64,000 nucleotides of DNA from Streptomyces sp. NBC_01335 (GCF_035953295.1 NZ_CP108370.1:186001-250000), one strand, 5' to 3'; shown: positions 1 to 9,128, numbered from the stretch's first letter. A program made the numbers and translations. The notes: a model not told the origin generated them from the letters alone.

Positions 1-135
1 GCGGCGATCGCGGTGGAACTGCCGGGCCTGCGCCCCGAGGAGGCCGAGCGTCTCGCGGCGCAGGCGCACGGCAGGTGCCCGTATTCGAAAGCCGTCCACG
101 GAAACATCGAGGTGCTGGTGACGGTGAAGGTCTGA
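1..135 (+). CDS. Ohr/OsmC family protein, C-terminal fragment
   Basis: Only the last 44 codons lie in the window; the gene begins upstream. The fragment has the C-terminal signature of organic hydroperoxide resistance proteins: a helix ending in a Cys-Pro-Tyr-Ser motif (CPYSKAVHGNI), where the Cys is the resolving or peroxidatic thiol of the Ohr pair, followed by a short beta strand. Ohr proteins reduce organic hydroperoxides in the cytoplasm using a cysteine pair and are usually about 140 residues. The stop is TGA at 133-135. The gene converges with the minus-strand hem operon, and a GC-rich hairpin follows it. The family call is firm for the fragment. Whether the first catalytic Cys is present cannot be seen. 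Confidence 0.8.
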   Translation, partial: AAIAVELPGLRPEEAERLAAQAHGRCPYSKAVHGNIEVLVTVKV

Positions 136-146
136 CCGCCGCCGGA

Positions 147-179
147 CCGGGCCGGGTGCGCGGGTGCGCTCCGGCCCGG
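147..179 (+). terminator. Probable terminator hairpin after the Ohr gene
   Basis: A perfect 9-bp inverted repeat (CCGGGCCGG at 147-155, CCGGCCCGG at 171-179) with a 15-nt loop lies 12 bases after the Ohr stop codon. There is no clear T-run, as is common in Streptomyces. Confidence 0.45.
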
Positions 180-330
180 AGCTTCACCGGAGGCCGGTGC
201 CGCCACCCCCGCCACCCGCGATCAGCAACCGGGGTGGCCCGACACACGGGGTCGGGGCCTCCACCGCTCCCTCTCCCTCTGTCTCTGTCTCTGCCAAGGG
301 AAGCTCTCACCCGGCACGGACGCCCGCACG

Positions 331-374
331 GCAGCGCCCCCGCCTCCCGGTCGGTCCGGGCGCGGGGGCGCTGC
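331..374 (-). terminator. Terminator hairpin at the end of the hem operon
   Basis: The arms GCAGCGCCCCCGC (331-343) and GCGGGGGCGCTGC (362-374) form a perfect 13-bp stem. A second inner stem (CCCGG 346-350 with CCGGG 356-360) extends it. It lies about 40 bases past the hemL stop codon on the minus strand and would also block read-through from the Ohr side. Confidence 0.6.
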
Positions 375-412
375 TGCGTGTCGAAGGGTCCTGCTCGGTT
401 TCCCGGTCCGTC

Positions 413-1705
413 CTATGCCGCCGTCGCCTTCGCCGCGGCGGCGGCCGCTGCGGGCAGGGCGTCGACGACGCGGCTCACGGCGGTGTCGTCGTGCGAGGCC
501 GAGACGAACCACGCTTCGAAGGGCGAGGGCGGCAGATAGACGCCCTGGCGCAGCATCTCGTGGAAGAAGGCGGTGTAGCGGTACGACTCCGTGGCGCGCA
601 CGTCGTCGAAGTTGACCACGGGGTCCTCGGTGAAGAACACCGAGAACATCGTGCCGGAGTACTGGACCCGGTGGGCGACGCCGACGCTCTCCAGGGCGGC
701 GGACACCTCCCGCCCGAGAGTGGCGGACACCTCGTCGAGCCGGGAGTACACCTGCGGGGTGCAGTTCCTGAGGGTGGCGAGGCCGGCCGCGGTGGCCAGC
801 GGGTTCCCCGACAGGGTGCCGGCCTGGTAGACCGGCCCGGCCGGAGCGAGGCGGCCCATGACGTCCGCCCGGCCGCCGAAGGCCGCGGCGGGGAACCCGC
901 CGCCCATGACCTTGCCGAACGTCAGCAGGTCGGGGGCGACGCCGTCGCGTCCGTACCAGCCGGACCGGGTCGCGCGGAACCCGGTCATCACCTCGTCGGA
1001 GATGTACAGCGCGCCGTGGCGGGCGGTGATCTCCTTCAGCCCGGCGTTGAAGCCGGGCAGCGGCGGTACGGCGCCCATGTTGCCGGGCGCGGCCTCGGTG
1101 ATGACACAGGCGATCTCGTCGCCGATCTCCGCGAAGACCTTCTCGACCGCCGGCAGGTCGTTGTAGGGCACGACGACGGTGTCGCCGGTCTGGGCGCCGG
1201 TCACGCCCGGGGTGTCGGGCAGCGCGAAGGTCGCGAGGCCCGAACCGGCCGAGGCCAGCAGGGCGTCCACGTGCCCGTGGTAGCACCCGGCGAACTTGAG
1301 GATCTTGTTCCGGCCGGTGAAGCCGCGGGCGAGGCGGATCGCCGACATCGTCGCCTCCGTACCGGAGTTGACCAGCCGTACCTGCTCCACCGGGGCGACA
1401 CGGGCGACGATCTCCTCGGCGAGTTCCACCTCTCCGCCGGAAGGCGCGCCGAAGGAGGTGCCGTTGCCCAGCGCGCTCTGGACGGCCTCCAGCACCGCGG
1501 GGTGGCGGTGTCCCAGGATCATCGGGCCCCAGGAGCAGATGAGATCGACGTACTCCTTGCCCTCGGCGTCGGTCAGGTAGGGGCCGGAGGCCGAGGCCAT
1601 GAAGGGCGGGGTGCCGCCGACCGCGCCGAAGGCCCGTACCGGGGAGTTGACTCCGCCGGGGGTGACCTTCTTCGCCCGCTCGAACCACTGTGCGCTGGTC
1701 GTCAC
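413..1705 (-). CDS. hemL: Glutamate-1-semialdehyde 2,1-aminomutase (specialised copy)
   Basis: A 430-residue fold-type I PLP enzyme that converts glutamate-1-semialdehyde to 5-aminolevulinate, the last ALA-forming step of the C5 pathway. It is full length. The N-terminus carries [11 protein letters not shown], then [19 protein letters not shown] and GCYHGHVD. The PLP lysine sits in FGKVMGGG. The GTG start at 1705 is chosen because it overlaps the upstream acyl-CoA synthetase stop as GTGA, the coupling used through this operon. It is the last gene before a strong hairpin. The C-terminus ends in an Ala-rich run of uncertain importance. Streptomyces normally keep haem hemL elsewhere in the genome with hemC and hemD nearby. 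Here it is grouped with hemA and hemB and tailoring enzymes, so I infer a pathway-dedicated copy. Confidence 0.93.
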   Translation of the reverse strand: MTTSAQWFERAKKVTPGGVNSPVRAFGAVGGTPPFMASASGPYLTDAEGKEYVDLICSWGPMILGHRHPAVLEAVQSALGNGTSFGAPSGGEVELAEEIVARVAPVEQVRLVNSGTEATMSAIRLARGFTGRNKILKFAGCYHGHVDALLASAGSGLATFALPDTPGVTGAQTGDTVVVPYNDLPAVEKVFAEIGDEIACVITEAAPGNMGAVPPLPGFNAGLKEITARHGALYISDEVMTGFRATRSGWYGRDGVAPDLLTFGKVMGGGFPAAAFGGRADVMGRLAPAGPVYQAGTLSGNPLATAAGLATLRNCTPQVYSRLDEVSATLGREVSAALESVGVAHRVQYSGTMFSVFFTEDPVVNFDDVRATESYRYTAFFHEMLRQGVYLPPSPFEAWFVSASHDDTAVSRVVDALPAAAAAAAKATAA

Positions 1706-3747
1706 CGGGCTTCCTCCGTCCCGGTGGTGAGCGCCGCGTCGAGCACCACGGCTCCTCGGGGCAGCACCCGGACGGGGTTCAGGTCCAGCGAGTAGCCGGG
1801 GGCCCAGTGCCGCACCAGGTCGGCGACCCGGTGCAGGACGTCGGCGGCGGCGGCCTTGTCGGCGGCCGGCCGGCCGCGGACGCCGTCGAGCAGGGCGGCG
1901 CCCCGCAGTTCGGCGAGCATCTCGGCGCCCTCGCCGGGGCGCAGCGGCAGCAGCCGGTGGGACACGTCGTCGAGGACCTCGGTGAAGATCCCGCCCAGTC
2001 CGGCGGTGAGGACGGCCCCCAGATCGCTGGAGTGCACTCCGACGATGAGTTCCACACCCTCCTCGACTAGCTCTTCCACGAGCACGCCTCCGCCGAGGGC
2101 GGACAGCCGGCGGAAGGACTCGGCGGCGGTCTCCGGGGTGACGCCGATGCGCACGCCGCCTGCCTCGGTCTTGTGCAGCAGGCCGGGCACGACGGCCTTG
2201 AGCACGGCCCTGCCGCCCACCTCCCGCACGGCGCGTACGGCGTCCTCGTCGTCCGTCGCGGTCCGGCCACGCGGCACGGCGATTCCCGCGCCGGCCAGCA
2301 GCGCCTTCAGCTCCGGTTCGGTGGTCCCGGCGGGGGTCCGGTCCTCGCCGGGCGTCGCGGCGGGCAGTTCGGGCCGCGGCCGGCTCACCTCCCACAGGGC
2401 GGCCGCCGCGCGCAGGGCGCGGCCCGGCGTCGGGTATTCGGGGAGCCCGGCCGCGCGCAGGTCGTGAGGGGCGTCGGGGGCGAGGAAGTCCGCGCCGGTC
2501 CGGGCCACCAGGATCGGCTTGCCGCCCTTCTCGGCGGCCTTGCGGAGGCTGGTGACGGCCTTCTCGACGTCGGGGCCCGCCATCACGCAGAAGCAGGCCA
2601 CGATGATGTCCACGGTGTCGTCGGCGATGAGCACGTCCAGGGACCGGTCGAACAGGGACGGGTCGCTGAGCACGGTGGCGGTGATGTCCACCGGGTTGTC
2701 GATGGCACCGAAGGCGGGGACTATCTCGCCGAGCGCGGCCTTGCTCTCCGGGCGCAGCGGGCTCAGTGCCAGTCCGCTCCCCTCGATGGCGTCGGCGGCC
2801 AGGATGCCCGAGCCCCCCGAGGTGGTGACCACCGCGACACGGTTGCCGGCCGGGCGGCGCTCGGACTCGAAGACCCGGGCCACGTCGAGCAGTTCGTCGA
2901 TGTCGTCGACGCGGACGATGCCGAGCTGGCGCAGCGCGGCATCCAGCACCCGGTCGTCGGTGGCGAGCGCTCCCGTGTGCGAGGCGGCGGCCCGGCCGCC
3001 GGCCTCGGTCCGGCCCGACTTCAGCAGCGCGACCGGCTTGCCGGACGCGGCGAGCGCGCGCAGCGTTCCGATGTCCGGGGTGTCCTCCAAGTAGCCGAGG
3101 AGGCCGGAGACTTCGGGAACGGTGGCCAGTTCCCTCAGGACTTCCAGCGCGGTCACGTCGGCGTCGTTCCCGGTGCTGACCACCCAGCCCGGGCGCAGCC
3201 CCCGCTCCAGGGCCAGGCTGGCCGCGCCGAAGCCGAGTGCACCGCTCTGGCTGACGAAGGCGAGGGTGCCGGGTTCGAAGGGCACGTTCTCCGCGCCGAA
3301 GAGCGGGCTGAAGGTCGCCAGGACCCGGTTCTCGTAGCCGACGGCACCGATGCAGTTGGGGCCGATGATGCGCAGCCCTCCGGCCCTGGCCTTCGCGACG
3401 ATCTCGTCCTGCAGCCGCGCGCCTTCCTCGCCGGTCTCGGCGAAGCCCGACGAGGCGATGATGGCGAGGGGAACCCCGGCCGCCACGCAGTCGTCGACCG
3501 CGTCGGCCACCCGTGCGGCGGCGACCATGATCAGGGCGAGGTCGACCGGCCCGGGCGCGTCCTTGACGCTGGGGTACGCGGGGACGCCGAGGATCTCCGC
3601 CGAGCGGGGGTTGACCGGCAGGACGCGGCCCTTGTAGCCGTACCGCAGCAGGTAGTCCATGGGCTTGCGGCCCAGGGCGCCGGGGCGCTCGCTCGCGCCG
3701 ATCACGGCGATGGAATCGGCATTCCACAGCGCCGATATGTCACTCAT
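1702..3747 (-). CDS. ADP-forming acyl-CoA synthetase (acetate-CoA ligase family)
   Basis: A 681-residue fused-subunit NDP-forming acyl-CoA synthetase. Members join a carboxylic acid to CoA using ATP and release ADP and phosphate through acyl-phosphate and phosphohistidine intermediates. Domains in order are: an N-terminal CoA-binding Rossmann domain ([17 protein letters not shown] near residue 13), a succinyl-CoA-ligase-like region with the expected phosphorylated His in SHTGALA (about 255), and a C-terminal ATP-grasp domain (about 465-665, with [10 protein letters not shown] and [13 protein letters not shown]). Its ATG overlaps the hemA stop as ATGA, and its own stop overlaps the hemL start. 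The enzyme has no role in haem synthesis. In this operon it may activate a side-chain carboxylate of a pathway intermediate. The substrate cannot be read from the sequence. Confidence 0.88.
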   Translation of the reverse strand: MSDISALWNADSIAVIGASERPGALGRKPMDYLLRYGYKGRVLPVNPRSAEILGVPAYPSVKDAPGPVDLALIMVAAARVADAVDDCVAAGVPLAIIASSGFAETGEEGARLQDEIVAKARAGGLRIIGPNCIGAVGYENRVLATFSPLFGAENVPFEPGTLAFVSQSGALGFGAASLALERGLRPGWVVSTGNDADVTALEVLRELATVPEVSGLLGYLEDTPDIGTLRALAASGKPVALLKSGRTEAGGRAAASHTGALATDDRVLDAALRQLGIVRVDDIDELLDVARVFESERRPAGNRVAVVTTSGGSGILAADAIEGSGLALSPLRPESKAALGEIVPAFGAIDNPVDITATVLSDPSLFDRSLDVLIADDTVDIIVACFCVMAGPDVEKAVTSLRKAAEKGGKPILVARTGADFLAPDAPHDLRAAGLPEYPTPGRALRAAAALWEVSRPRPELPAATPGEDRTPAGTTEPELKALLAGAGIAVPRGRTATDDEDAVRAVREVGGRAVLKAVVPGLLHKTEAGGVRIGVTPETAAESFRRLSALGGGVLVEELVEEGVELIVGVHSSDLGAVLTAGLGGIFTEVLDDVSHRLLPLRPGEGAEMLAELRGAALLDGVRGRPAADKAAAADVLHRVADLVRHWAPGYSLDLNPVRVLPRGAVVLDAALTTGTEEAR

Positions 3748-5141
3748 ACGATGGCCTCGATCTGTTCCGTGGTCGGCTTGGGGTCTGTGGTGGGGTGTGC
3801 GGGGTCCAGGGGCACGAAGACCGCGCCGAGGGCCTCGATGTAGCGGGCGCCGTCCGCGTCGGCGGCCAGTTCGCGCACCCGGACGGTCGGCCGGTGCAGG
3901 AACTTGTCGATGATGCGGTGGACGCTGCGGTTGATCTCCTGGTGAGCCGCCCGGTCGATGCCGGTCAGGCGCTTGGCCAGCCGGTCCAGTTCCGCGTCGG
4001 CGGCCTCGGTCACGGACTGGCGCATGGCGGCCAGGACGGGGCCGGCTCCGGCGAGCCGGAGGCTGGTCCGGAAGGCTCCGACCTCCTTGTCGACGAGGAC
4101 GTGTGCGGCCCGGACGCTGGCGACCGAGATCTCGTCCTGCTCGCCTTCCTCGGCGATCCGCTGGAGATCGACGAAGGTGACCCCGGGGACGGTGGCCACG
4201 GTGGGCGCGATGTTGTGCGGCATGGCCAGGTCCAGTACGAACAGTTCGCGGCCCTGACGGGCCGCGACGGCGGCCACCACGTCGTCGAGGCCGACGACGT
4301 GGCCGGTGGCCGCGGTCGCCCCGACGATCACGTCGACCTCGGTCAGCAGCCGCGTCACCTCGTCGAGGGCGAAGCCCTGGCCGCCGGCGGTCTCGGCGAG
4401 CCGTTGCGCCTTTTCCGGGGTGCGGTTGGCGAGGTGGACGCGGCTCAGCCCGGACCGGCGCAGCGCGGCCACCACGACACCGGCCATCGACCCGGCGCCG
4501 ATCACCAGGGCGGTCTTGCCGGTGAGCGAGCCCACCTTGCGTTCGAAGAAGGCGAGGCCCGCGGTGGCCAGGGAGCGGCCGGCTTCGTTCAGGCCGGTCT
4601 CGTTGCGGGCGCTCTTGCCGACCCGCAGAGCCGTCTGGACCGCTTTGGTCAGGACCTTGCCGGTGTGGCCGAGTTGCTGGGAGCGGTCCAGGCCGAGCTT
4701 CACCTGGCCGAGGATCTGGTCCTCCCCCACGACGACCGAGTCGAGTCCGGACGCCACGGTGAACAGGTGCCGTACGGCTTCGTCCGCCTGGTGGGAGTAG
4801 AGGTGCGGGTCGAGCTCGGCCCGGTCCACGCCGGTGTGTTTGGCGAGGAGGTCGCGCATGTCGCTCTGGTCGGCGTGCGGCCGGGCCTCGGCGTACACCT
4901 CCAGGCGGTTGCAGGTGGAGACCACGACGGCGGCGTCGACTCCGGCGACGGAGGTCACGTCCCGGACCAGGTCGTCGATCGGGCGGTCGGTCGCGGACAG
5001 GCGTTCCAGGAGGTCCAGCGGGGCGGTGGCGTGGCTGATCCCGAGGGCCAGGAGTCCGGGCCCGCCGGTGCCGGGGGCCGTGCGGGGATCCGTCGCGCCG
5101 GGTGCCGTCGTGCCGGGTCGGGGGGAGGCTTGGTGTGTCAT
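3744..5141 (-). CDS. hemA: Glutamyl-tRNA reductase (specialised copy)
   Basis: A 465-residue NADPH-dependent glutamyl-tRNA reductase that releases glutamate-1-semialdehyde from Glu-tRNA. The catalytic cysteine lies in STCNRLEVY (about residue 79). VGEDQILGQVK, the nucleotide-binding loop VIGAGSMAG and the long C-terminal dimerisation helices are all present. The first 30 or so residues are an unusual Pro/Thr/Gly-rich extension before GLLALGISHATAP. The gene starts 4 bases after hemB and overlaps the acyl-CoA synthetase (ATGA), so translation is coupled. In Streptomyces the housekeeping gene normally sits with rex, hemC and hemD. The absence of these here supports a second, pathway-specific copy. 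It pairs functionally with the glutamyl-tRNA synthetase paralogue at 15.4 kb. Confidence 0.93.
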   Translation of the reverse strand: MTHQASPRPGTTAPGATDPRTAPGTGGPGLLALGISHATAPLDLLERLSATDRPIDDLVRDVTSVAGVDAAVVVSTCNRLEVYAEARPHADQSDMRDLLAKHTGVDRAELDPHLYSHQADEAVRHLFTVASGLDSVVVGEDQILGQVKLGLDRSQQLGHTGKVLTKAVQTALRVGKSARNETGLNEAGRSLATAGLAFFERKVGSLTGKTALVIGAGSMAGVVVAALRRSGLSRVHLANRTPEKAQRLAETAGGQGFALDEVTRLLTEVDVIVGATAATGHVVGLDDVVAAVAARQGRELFVLDLAMPHNIAPTVATVPGVTFVDLQRIAEEGEQDEISVASVRAAHVLVDKEVGAFRTSLRLAGAGPVLAAMRQSVTEAADAELDRLAKRLTGIDRAAHQEINRSVHRIIDKFLHRPTVRVRELAADADGARYIEALGAVFVPLDPAHPTTDPKPTTEQIEAIV

Positions 5142-5145
5142 GGGG

Positions 5146-6162
5146 TCACTGGTCCAGGCTGTCGGCGAACTCGGTCGCCCAGTAGGTGATGATCTGGCCG
5201 GCGCCCGCGCGGTGGATGGCGGTGAGGCTCTCCCGGATGGCGTTGTCCCGGTCGATCCAGCCCTTGGCCGCGGCGGCTTCGATCATGGAGTACTCGCCGG
5301 ACACCTGGTAGGCGGCGACCGGGACGTCCACGTGGGCGGCGATGAGGCTCAGGATGTCCAGGTAGGCGAGGGCGGGCTTGACCATCACCATGTCGGCGCC
5401 CTCCGCCACGTCGAGGTCGACTTCGCGGAGCGACTCCCGGATGTTGCCGGGGTACTGCTGATAGCCCTTGCGGTCGCCGGTGAGCGTGGACTCCACGGCG
5501 TCGCGGAAGGGCCCGTAATAGGAGGAGGCGTACTTGGCGGAGTAGCCGAGGATCGCCACGGACTGGTGGCCGGCGGCGTCCAGCGCCTCGCGGATGCGGC
5601 GGACCTGACCGTCCATCATCCCGCTGGGGGCGACCACATGGGCGCCCGCGTCGGCCTGGACCACTGCGGCCTGGGCGTACAGCTCGATGCTGGCGTCGTT
5701 GTCGACGTCGCCGTCCGCGTCCAGCACGCCGGTGTGGCCGTGGTCGGTGTACTCGTCCAGGTTGATGTCGCCGATGACGACGGTGGAGTCCCCGACTTCC
5801 TCGTACACGTCGCGCAGCGCGGTCTGCAGGATGCCGTCCGGGTCGACGGCTCCTCTGCCGAACGGGTCCTTCTGCTCGGGTATGCCGAACAGCATGAGAG
5901 CGCCGACGCCCTTGTCGACCGCCTCCACGGCGGCCTTGCGCAGCGTGTCACGGGTGTGCTGGTAGACGCCGGGCATGGAGGAGATCTCCCGCGGTTCGTT
6001 CAGCCCTTCGCGCAGGAAGAGGGGCTGTACGAGGTTGGCGGCCGACACGCGTGTCTCGGCGGTGAGACGGCGCAGGGCGGGGGTGCGGCGCAGGCGGCGG
6101 GGGCGGTAGAAGGGAGCGGGGCTCCCGCTGGAGGCGGAGTTCCGGCCATAGGCAATGGACAT
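5146..6162 (-). CDS. hemB: Delta-aminolevulinic acid dehydratase (porphobilinogen synthase)
   Basis: A 338-residue porphobilinogen synthase that condenses two ALA molecules to the pyrrole porphobilinogen. Both Schiff-base lysines are present, in GYSAKYASSYYGPF and MVMVKPALAYLD, so the enzyme looks catalytically competent. The metal loop reads DINLDEYTDHGHTG. The cysteines that bind active-site zinc in Zn-type enzymes are replaced by Asn, Asp and Thr, and the loop does not match the classic Mg-type Asp-rich form either. The start ATG has a good site (GGAGAATTGTC) and shares the leader GAATTGTCATG with the tautomerase gene. The gene follows the racemase-like gene by 71 bases and precedes hemA by 4. 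No hemC or hemD follows, so porphobilinogen is the last haem intermediate this locus can make. Confidence 0.93.
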   Translation of the reverse strand: MSIAYGRNSASSGSPAPFYRPRRLRRTPALRRLTAETRVSAANLVQPLFLREGLNEPREISSMPGVYQHTRDTLRKAAVEAVDKGVGALMLFGIPEQKDPFGRGAVDPDGILQTALRDVYEEVGDSTVVIGDINLDEYTDHGHTGVLDADGDVDNDASIELYAQAAVVQADAGAHVVAPSGMMDGQVRRIREALDAAGHQSVAILGYSAKYASSYYGPFRDAVESTLTGDRKGYQQYPGNIRESLREVDLDVAEGADMVMVKPALAYLDILSLIAAHVDVPVAAYQVSGEYSMIEAAAAKGWIDRDNAIRESLTAIHRAGAGQIITYWATEFADSLDQ

Positions 6163-6233
6163 GACAATTCTCCTGGAGTGGGGACGGACGGAGGGGTGGC
6201 GCCGGCGGGGCCGGCGGTGAGCGGGAGAGCGGG

Positions 6234-7034
6234 TCAGAGCGCCGCGCCGAGGAAGACCTTCTCCAGGTGCGCGGTGACGGCCGCGTCGGGCCGGCTGAAC
6301 CAGTAGCCGTGCTTGCTGCGGGTGAACAGACCCAGTTCACCGAGGTTGACGAAGGTCTCGGCGAGTTTGACCGTCAGGCCGGCCGGGTCGATGACCGGAA
6401 GTCCGTGCAGCTCGTGGATGCCGAGGTGCCACAGGATCTCGTTGGGGATGCCCTCGGCGGGGATGATGACCTCGGCCCCCGCGCGGGCCGCCCGTTCGGC
6501 GGCGGCCGAGTACACCTCGACGAACTGGTCGAAGTCGCCTTCGAGCGACTTGTGGACGGAGTCCCAGCCGCCGGGGACGACCTCGTACCCGGTGAGGGAG
6601 GAACTCAGCCCGTAGCGCTGGATGTTGGCGCGGATGGGCTCTTCGAGCGGGGGCATGAAGCCGAGGACCGAGAAGCGCTGGCCGGTCATGGCGGACAGGA
6701 AGAAGGCGCTCTCCCCGTAGCCGAGGGTCGGGATGCCGGCCAGGTGGCGGGCGTCGCGCAGGCCCGGATCCTGGCCGGCCGCGATCACCCACGCGTCGTA
6801 TCCCTCGCGTTCGGCGGTCACCGCGGACTGGGCGAAGTGCTGGGAGAACAGCACCTGGGCGGAGTGGTGGCCGACCAGCCCGAAGGGCGTACGGGCGGGG
6901 TAGGTCTCGGCGGGCAGCGTCTTGATGTCGACGGTGGTGCCGGGGGCGACGATGGCGTCGAGGTGCTCCCGGTACCACTGGTCCAGGAGCGGGAGGCGGC
7001 CTTCAACGGTGTGTTTGTGAAACCAGATCTTCAT
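6234..7034 (-). CDS. Asp/Glu/hydantoin racemase-superfamily protein lacking the catalytic cysteines
   Basis: A 266-residue member of the Asp/Glu/hydantoin racemase fold. The signature DPGLRDARHLAGIPTLGYGES is clear, and the fold's two lobes can be followed. In active racemases a Cys precedes the first motif and a second Cys sits in the C-terminal lobe. Here the first position reads IAAGQDPGL and the second IIPAEGIP, so neither Cys is present. It therefore probably does not perform two-base racemisation; a lyase, isomerase or hydrolase role with an acid such as the Glu in PAEG is possible. Its ATG lies 32 bases inside the end of the FAD monooxygenase gene, with AAGGAC upstream. It is the gene immediately before hemB in the operon. 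Function unknown. Confidence 0.75.
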   Translation of the reverse strand: MKIWFHKHTVEGRLPLLDQWYREHLDAIVAPGTTVDIKTLPAETYPARTPFGLVGHHSAQVLFSQHFAQSAVTAEREGYDAWVIAAGQDPGLRDARHLAGIPTLGYGESAFFLSAMTGQRFSVLGFMPPLEEPIRANIQRYGLSSSLTGYEVVPGGWDSVHKSLEGDFDQFVEVYSAAAERAARAGAEVIIPAEGIPNEILWHLGIHELHGLPVIDPAGLTVKLAETFVNLGELGLFTRSKHGYWFSRPDAAVTAHLEKVFLGAAL

Positions 7035-8322
7035 GCGCTTCGTCCTTCACTGCGGTGGCGGTCGGGGTGGGCGCGTGCGGTTCCTCGGTGGTTCGGGGGG
7101 AGCCGGGCCCGGTGGGCCGGCTCAGCGGTCTCGGGGCGCAGTCGAGCAGCGAGGCCGTGGTCAGGTACGCGAGGGCCGACTCCGGGTCGGCGGCGGTGCG
7201 CCGGACGTCCGCCAGCGCCCGCTCGAGGGCGCCGGCGTCGTCGATGCCGGCGGTGCGGGCCTCGCTGCGGGGGATGACCGAGGAGCTGACGACGGTCCGG
7301 CGGAGCTCCAGGGCGGCGGTCAGGGCGGTGTCGGGAGCGCGTCCGGTGTGCACGTCCACGAGGGCGCGTCCGACGGCGACCGCGTCGTGCAGGCCGCAGT
7401 TCATGTTCATGCCGCCGGCGGTCGAGGTCAGGTGCGCGGCGTCGCCGATGAACAGCAGGCGCCCGGCGCGGTATCGGGGCAGTACGGAGGAGACGAGCCG
7501 GTAGGTGTGGGCGTCGGCGACCGGCAGGTCCGCCCCCACGCCGGGCAGTGCGCGGGTGAGCAGTGCGCGTACCGCCTCGGGGGTCACCACCTCGTCGCGG
7601 GGGACGTCCTGGGGTATCCGGAAGATCAGCCGCCAGTGGTCGGGCATGCCGAGCACGCTGTACGACGCGCGTGCGTCCCGGACATAGCTGAGCGGAGCGA
7701 GGCCGGGCACAGTCGCGTCGAGCGGTTCCCGGGTGACGATCCGCAGCGCGTAGTGCGGGTACGCACGGGTGGCGGCGGGCAGGCCGGCGAGACCGCGCAG
7801 CGTACTGCGGCTGCCGTCCGCCGCCACGACGTGCGCGTAGCGGCCGGTGTGCGCGACCCGGCCGTGCCCGGTGTCCCCGGCGGTCAGCTCCACCGCGCCC
7901 CGTGTCCGGCGGGCGGCGGTGACGGGGGCTCCGAAGTGCAGGGTCGCCCGCCCGGTGTCCCGGAGTGCGTCGAGCAGCAGGGGGGTGAGCCGGGACTGTT
8001 CGACGTGGAGGCGGTGGGGGTGGCCGGTGGTGCCGGCCAGGACGCGGTAGTCGAGTTCGGCGTGGACGTGTCCGTCCAGGTCCCGCCACTGGATACGGTC
8101 GACCACGCGTCCCAGCCGGTGCAGTTCGGCCGCGACGCCGAGCTCCCGCAGCAGGTCGAGTGTGGAGGGGTGGAAGGTGGAGGCGCGCGACGCGGTGGAG
8201 AGGGCGGGCTGCGTCTCGTAGACGGTGACCGGGATTCCTGCTCGTGCCAGGACGAGAGCGGCGGTCAGCCCGACCGGGCCGGCCCCCACCACCGCGACGG
8301 GCTCGGTGCGCGGGGCCTTCAC
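7003..8322 (-). CDS. FAD-dependent aromatic hydroxylase-type monooxygenase
   Basis: A 439-residue class A flavoprotein monooxygenase (p-hydroxybenzoate hydroxylase/UbiH fold). The three FAD signatures are present: the N-terminal dinucleotide fold VVGAGPVGL, the DG motif VAADGSRSTLRG, and the GD motif FIGDAAHLTSTAGG. Such enzymes hydroxylate electron-rich rings with O2 and NAD(P)H. The GTG start at 8322 is preferred because it overlaps the upstream stop as GTGA. The longer reading frame upstream lies inside the neighbouring gene. The C-terminus carries a Pro/Thr-rich tail (after about residue 385). In this operon a pyrrole or pyrrole-derived ring is a plausible substrate, which is inference only. 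Confidence 0.88.
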   Translation of the reverse strand: MKAPRTEPVAVVGAGPVGLTAALVLARAGIPVTVYETQPALSTASRASTFHPSTLDLLRELGVAAELHRLGRVVDRIQWRDLDGHVHAELDYRVLAGTTGHPHRLHVEQSRLTPLLLDALRDTGRATLHFGAPVTAARRTRGAVELTAGDTGHGRVAHTGRYAHVVAADGSRSTLRGLAGLPAATRAYPHYALRIVTREPLDATVPGLAPLSYVRDARASYSVLGMPDHWRLIFRIPQDVPRDEVVTPEAVRALLTRALPGVGADLPVADAHTYRLVSSVLPRYRAGRLLFIGDAAHLTSTAGGMNMNCGLHDAVAVGRALVDVHTGRAPDTALTAALELRRTVVSSSVIPRSEARTAGIDDAGALERALADVRRTAADPESALAYLTTASLLDCAPRPLSRPTGPGSPRTTEEPHAPTPTATAVKDEAHEDLVSQTHR

Positions 8323-9062
8323 GCCGCGACCGCGTGTCCGGCGAGCCGCTTCAGCAAGGGGTGCACGTCCCCGCCGGACAGGGGCAGGCCGAGCGTGTCG
8401 CGGGCCCACCAGGCGCCGGCCAGATTCGAGGTCAGCAGGGGCCGTTCGGTGTCCCGGGCGAGTTCGGTCAGTGCCGCGAAGGTGAACATGCCGGTGCCGG
8501 TGAAGAGCAGCGCGGCGCCGACCGGCAGCTCCGCCTCCCGCACCTGCGCGACGAGCTCCTCCGTCGTCACGTCGTAGGGCGAGAAGCGGTCGCCCGCCCG
8601 CACCTTCACCACGTGCTCGACGTGCAGGCCGGCGTCCCGCCAGTAGCGTTCGGAGAGTTCGGTGAGCCAGGGCATGTACGGAGACACCAGGACCAGCCTG
8701 TCCACCCCGGCGGCCTCGGCCGCCGCGAGTATGGCGAGGGCCGCCGAGCGGACCGGGCGCCCCGTCCGCTGGGAGAGCCGGTCGCAGAGCTCACGGTCGC
8801 CCCGGGGCGAGAGCAGGTAGTGCGAGCCGGTGCAGGCCACCACTACGGCGTCGAGGCTCAGGCTGCCGAAGTCGCCCAGCGTGTCCGGGAGAACCTCGTT
8901 GTACCTTTCCAGCCGGCCGCGGAGATCCCGGTCCGGGAGGACGGGGAAGCGGGCCGTGTAAAGGTCGGCGTGCGGAGCCATGAGACGGCTCAATTCGGGT
9001 TCCACCGCAGCGTTCGCGGGGGGCACGACCACACCCAGTCTCGATGGCGTTTCCGGAGCCAT
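8319..9062 (-). CDS. Maleate isomerase / arylmalonate decarboxylase-like enzyme
   Basis: A 247-residue member of the maleate cis-trans isomerase and arylmalonate decarboxylase group, part of the same superfamily as the racemase-like protein two genes on. The N-terminal signature LGVVVPPANAAVEPEL binds a substrate carboxylate. The first catalytic Cys is present in ACTGSHYLL. At the second position, where maleate isomerases have a Cys, the sequence reads FTGTGMF. With a single Cys it is closer to a decarboxylase than to a true isomerase. It is the first gene of the hem operon, with the ribosome site GGGGAAGGAACC. An inverted repeat and a terminator for the upstream tautomerase gene lie in front. 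Confidence 0.8.
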   Translation of the reverse strand: MAPETPSRLGVVVPPANAAVEPELSRLMAPHADLYTARFPVLPDRDLRGRLERYNEVLPDTLGDFGSLSLDAVVVACTGSHYLLSPRGDRELCDRLSQRTGRPVRSAALAILAAAEAAGVDRLVLVSPYMPWLTELSERYWRDAGLHVEHVVKVRAGDRFSPYDVTTEELVAQVREAELPVGAALLFTGTGMFTFAALTELARDTERPLLTSNLAGAWWARDTLGLPLSGGDVHPLLKRLAGHAVAA

Positions 9063-9128
9063 GGCGGTTCCTTCCCCAACTCGCTTCTTCCGACGTGGAA
9101 AATGTATTCGAGCCGGCGAGGCAAGCCA

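Noticed and set aside
164..1795. Long plus-strand open frame over the hemL gene
   Set aside because: It is antisense to hemL, has no family match and shows the composition expected of a GC-rich shadow frame.
413..9062. The hem operon as the ordinary haem pathway
   Set aside because: hemC and hemD are missing, unrelated tailoring genes are coupled to it, and a TTA-containing gltX paralogue lies nearby. This remains an inference until the rest of the genome is checked.
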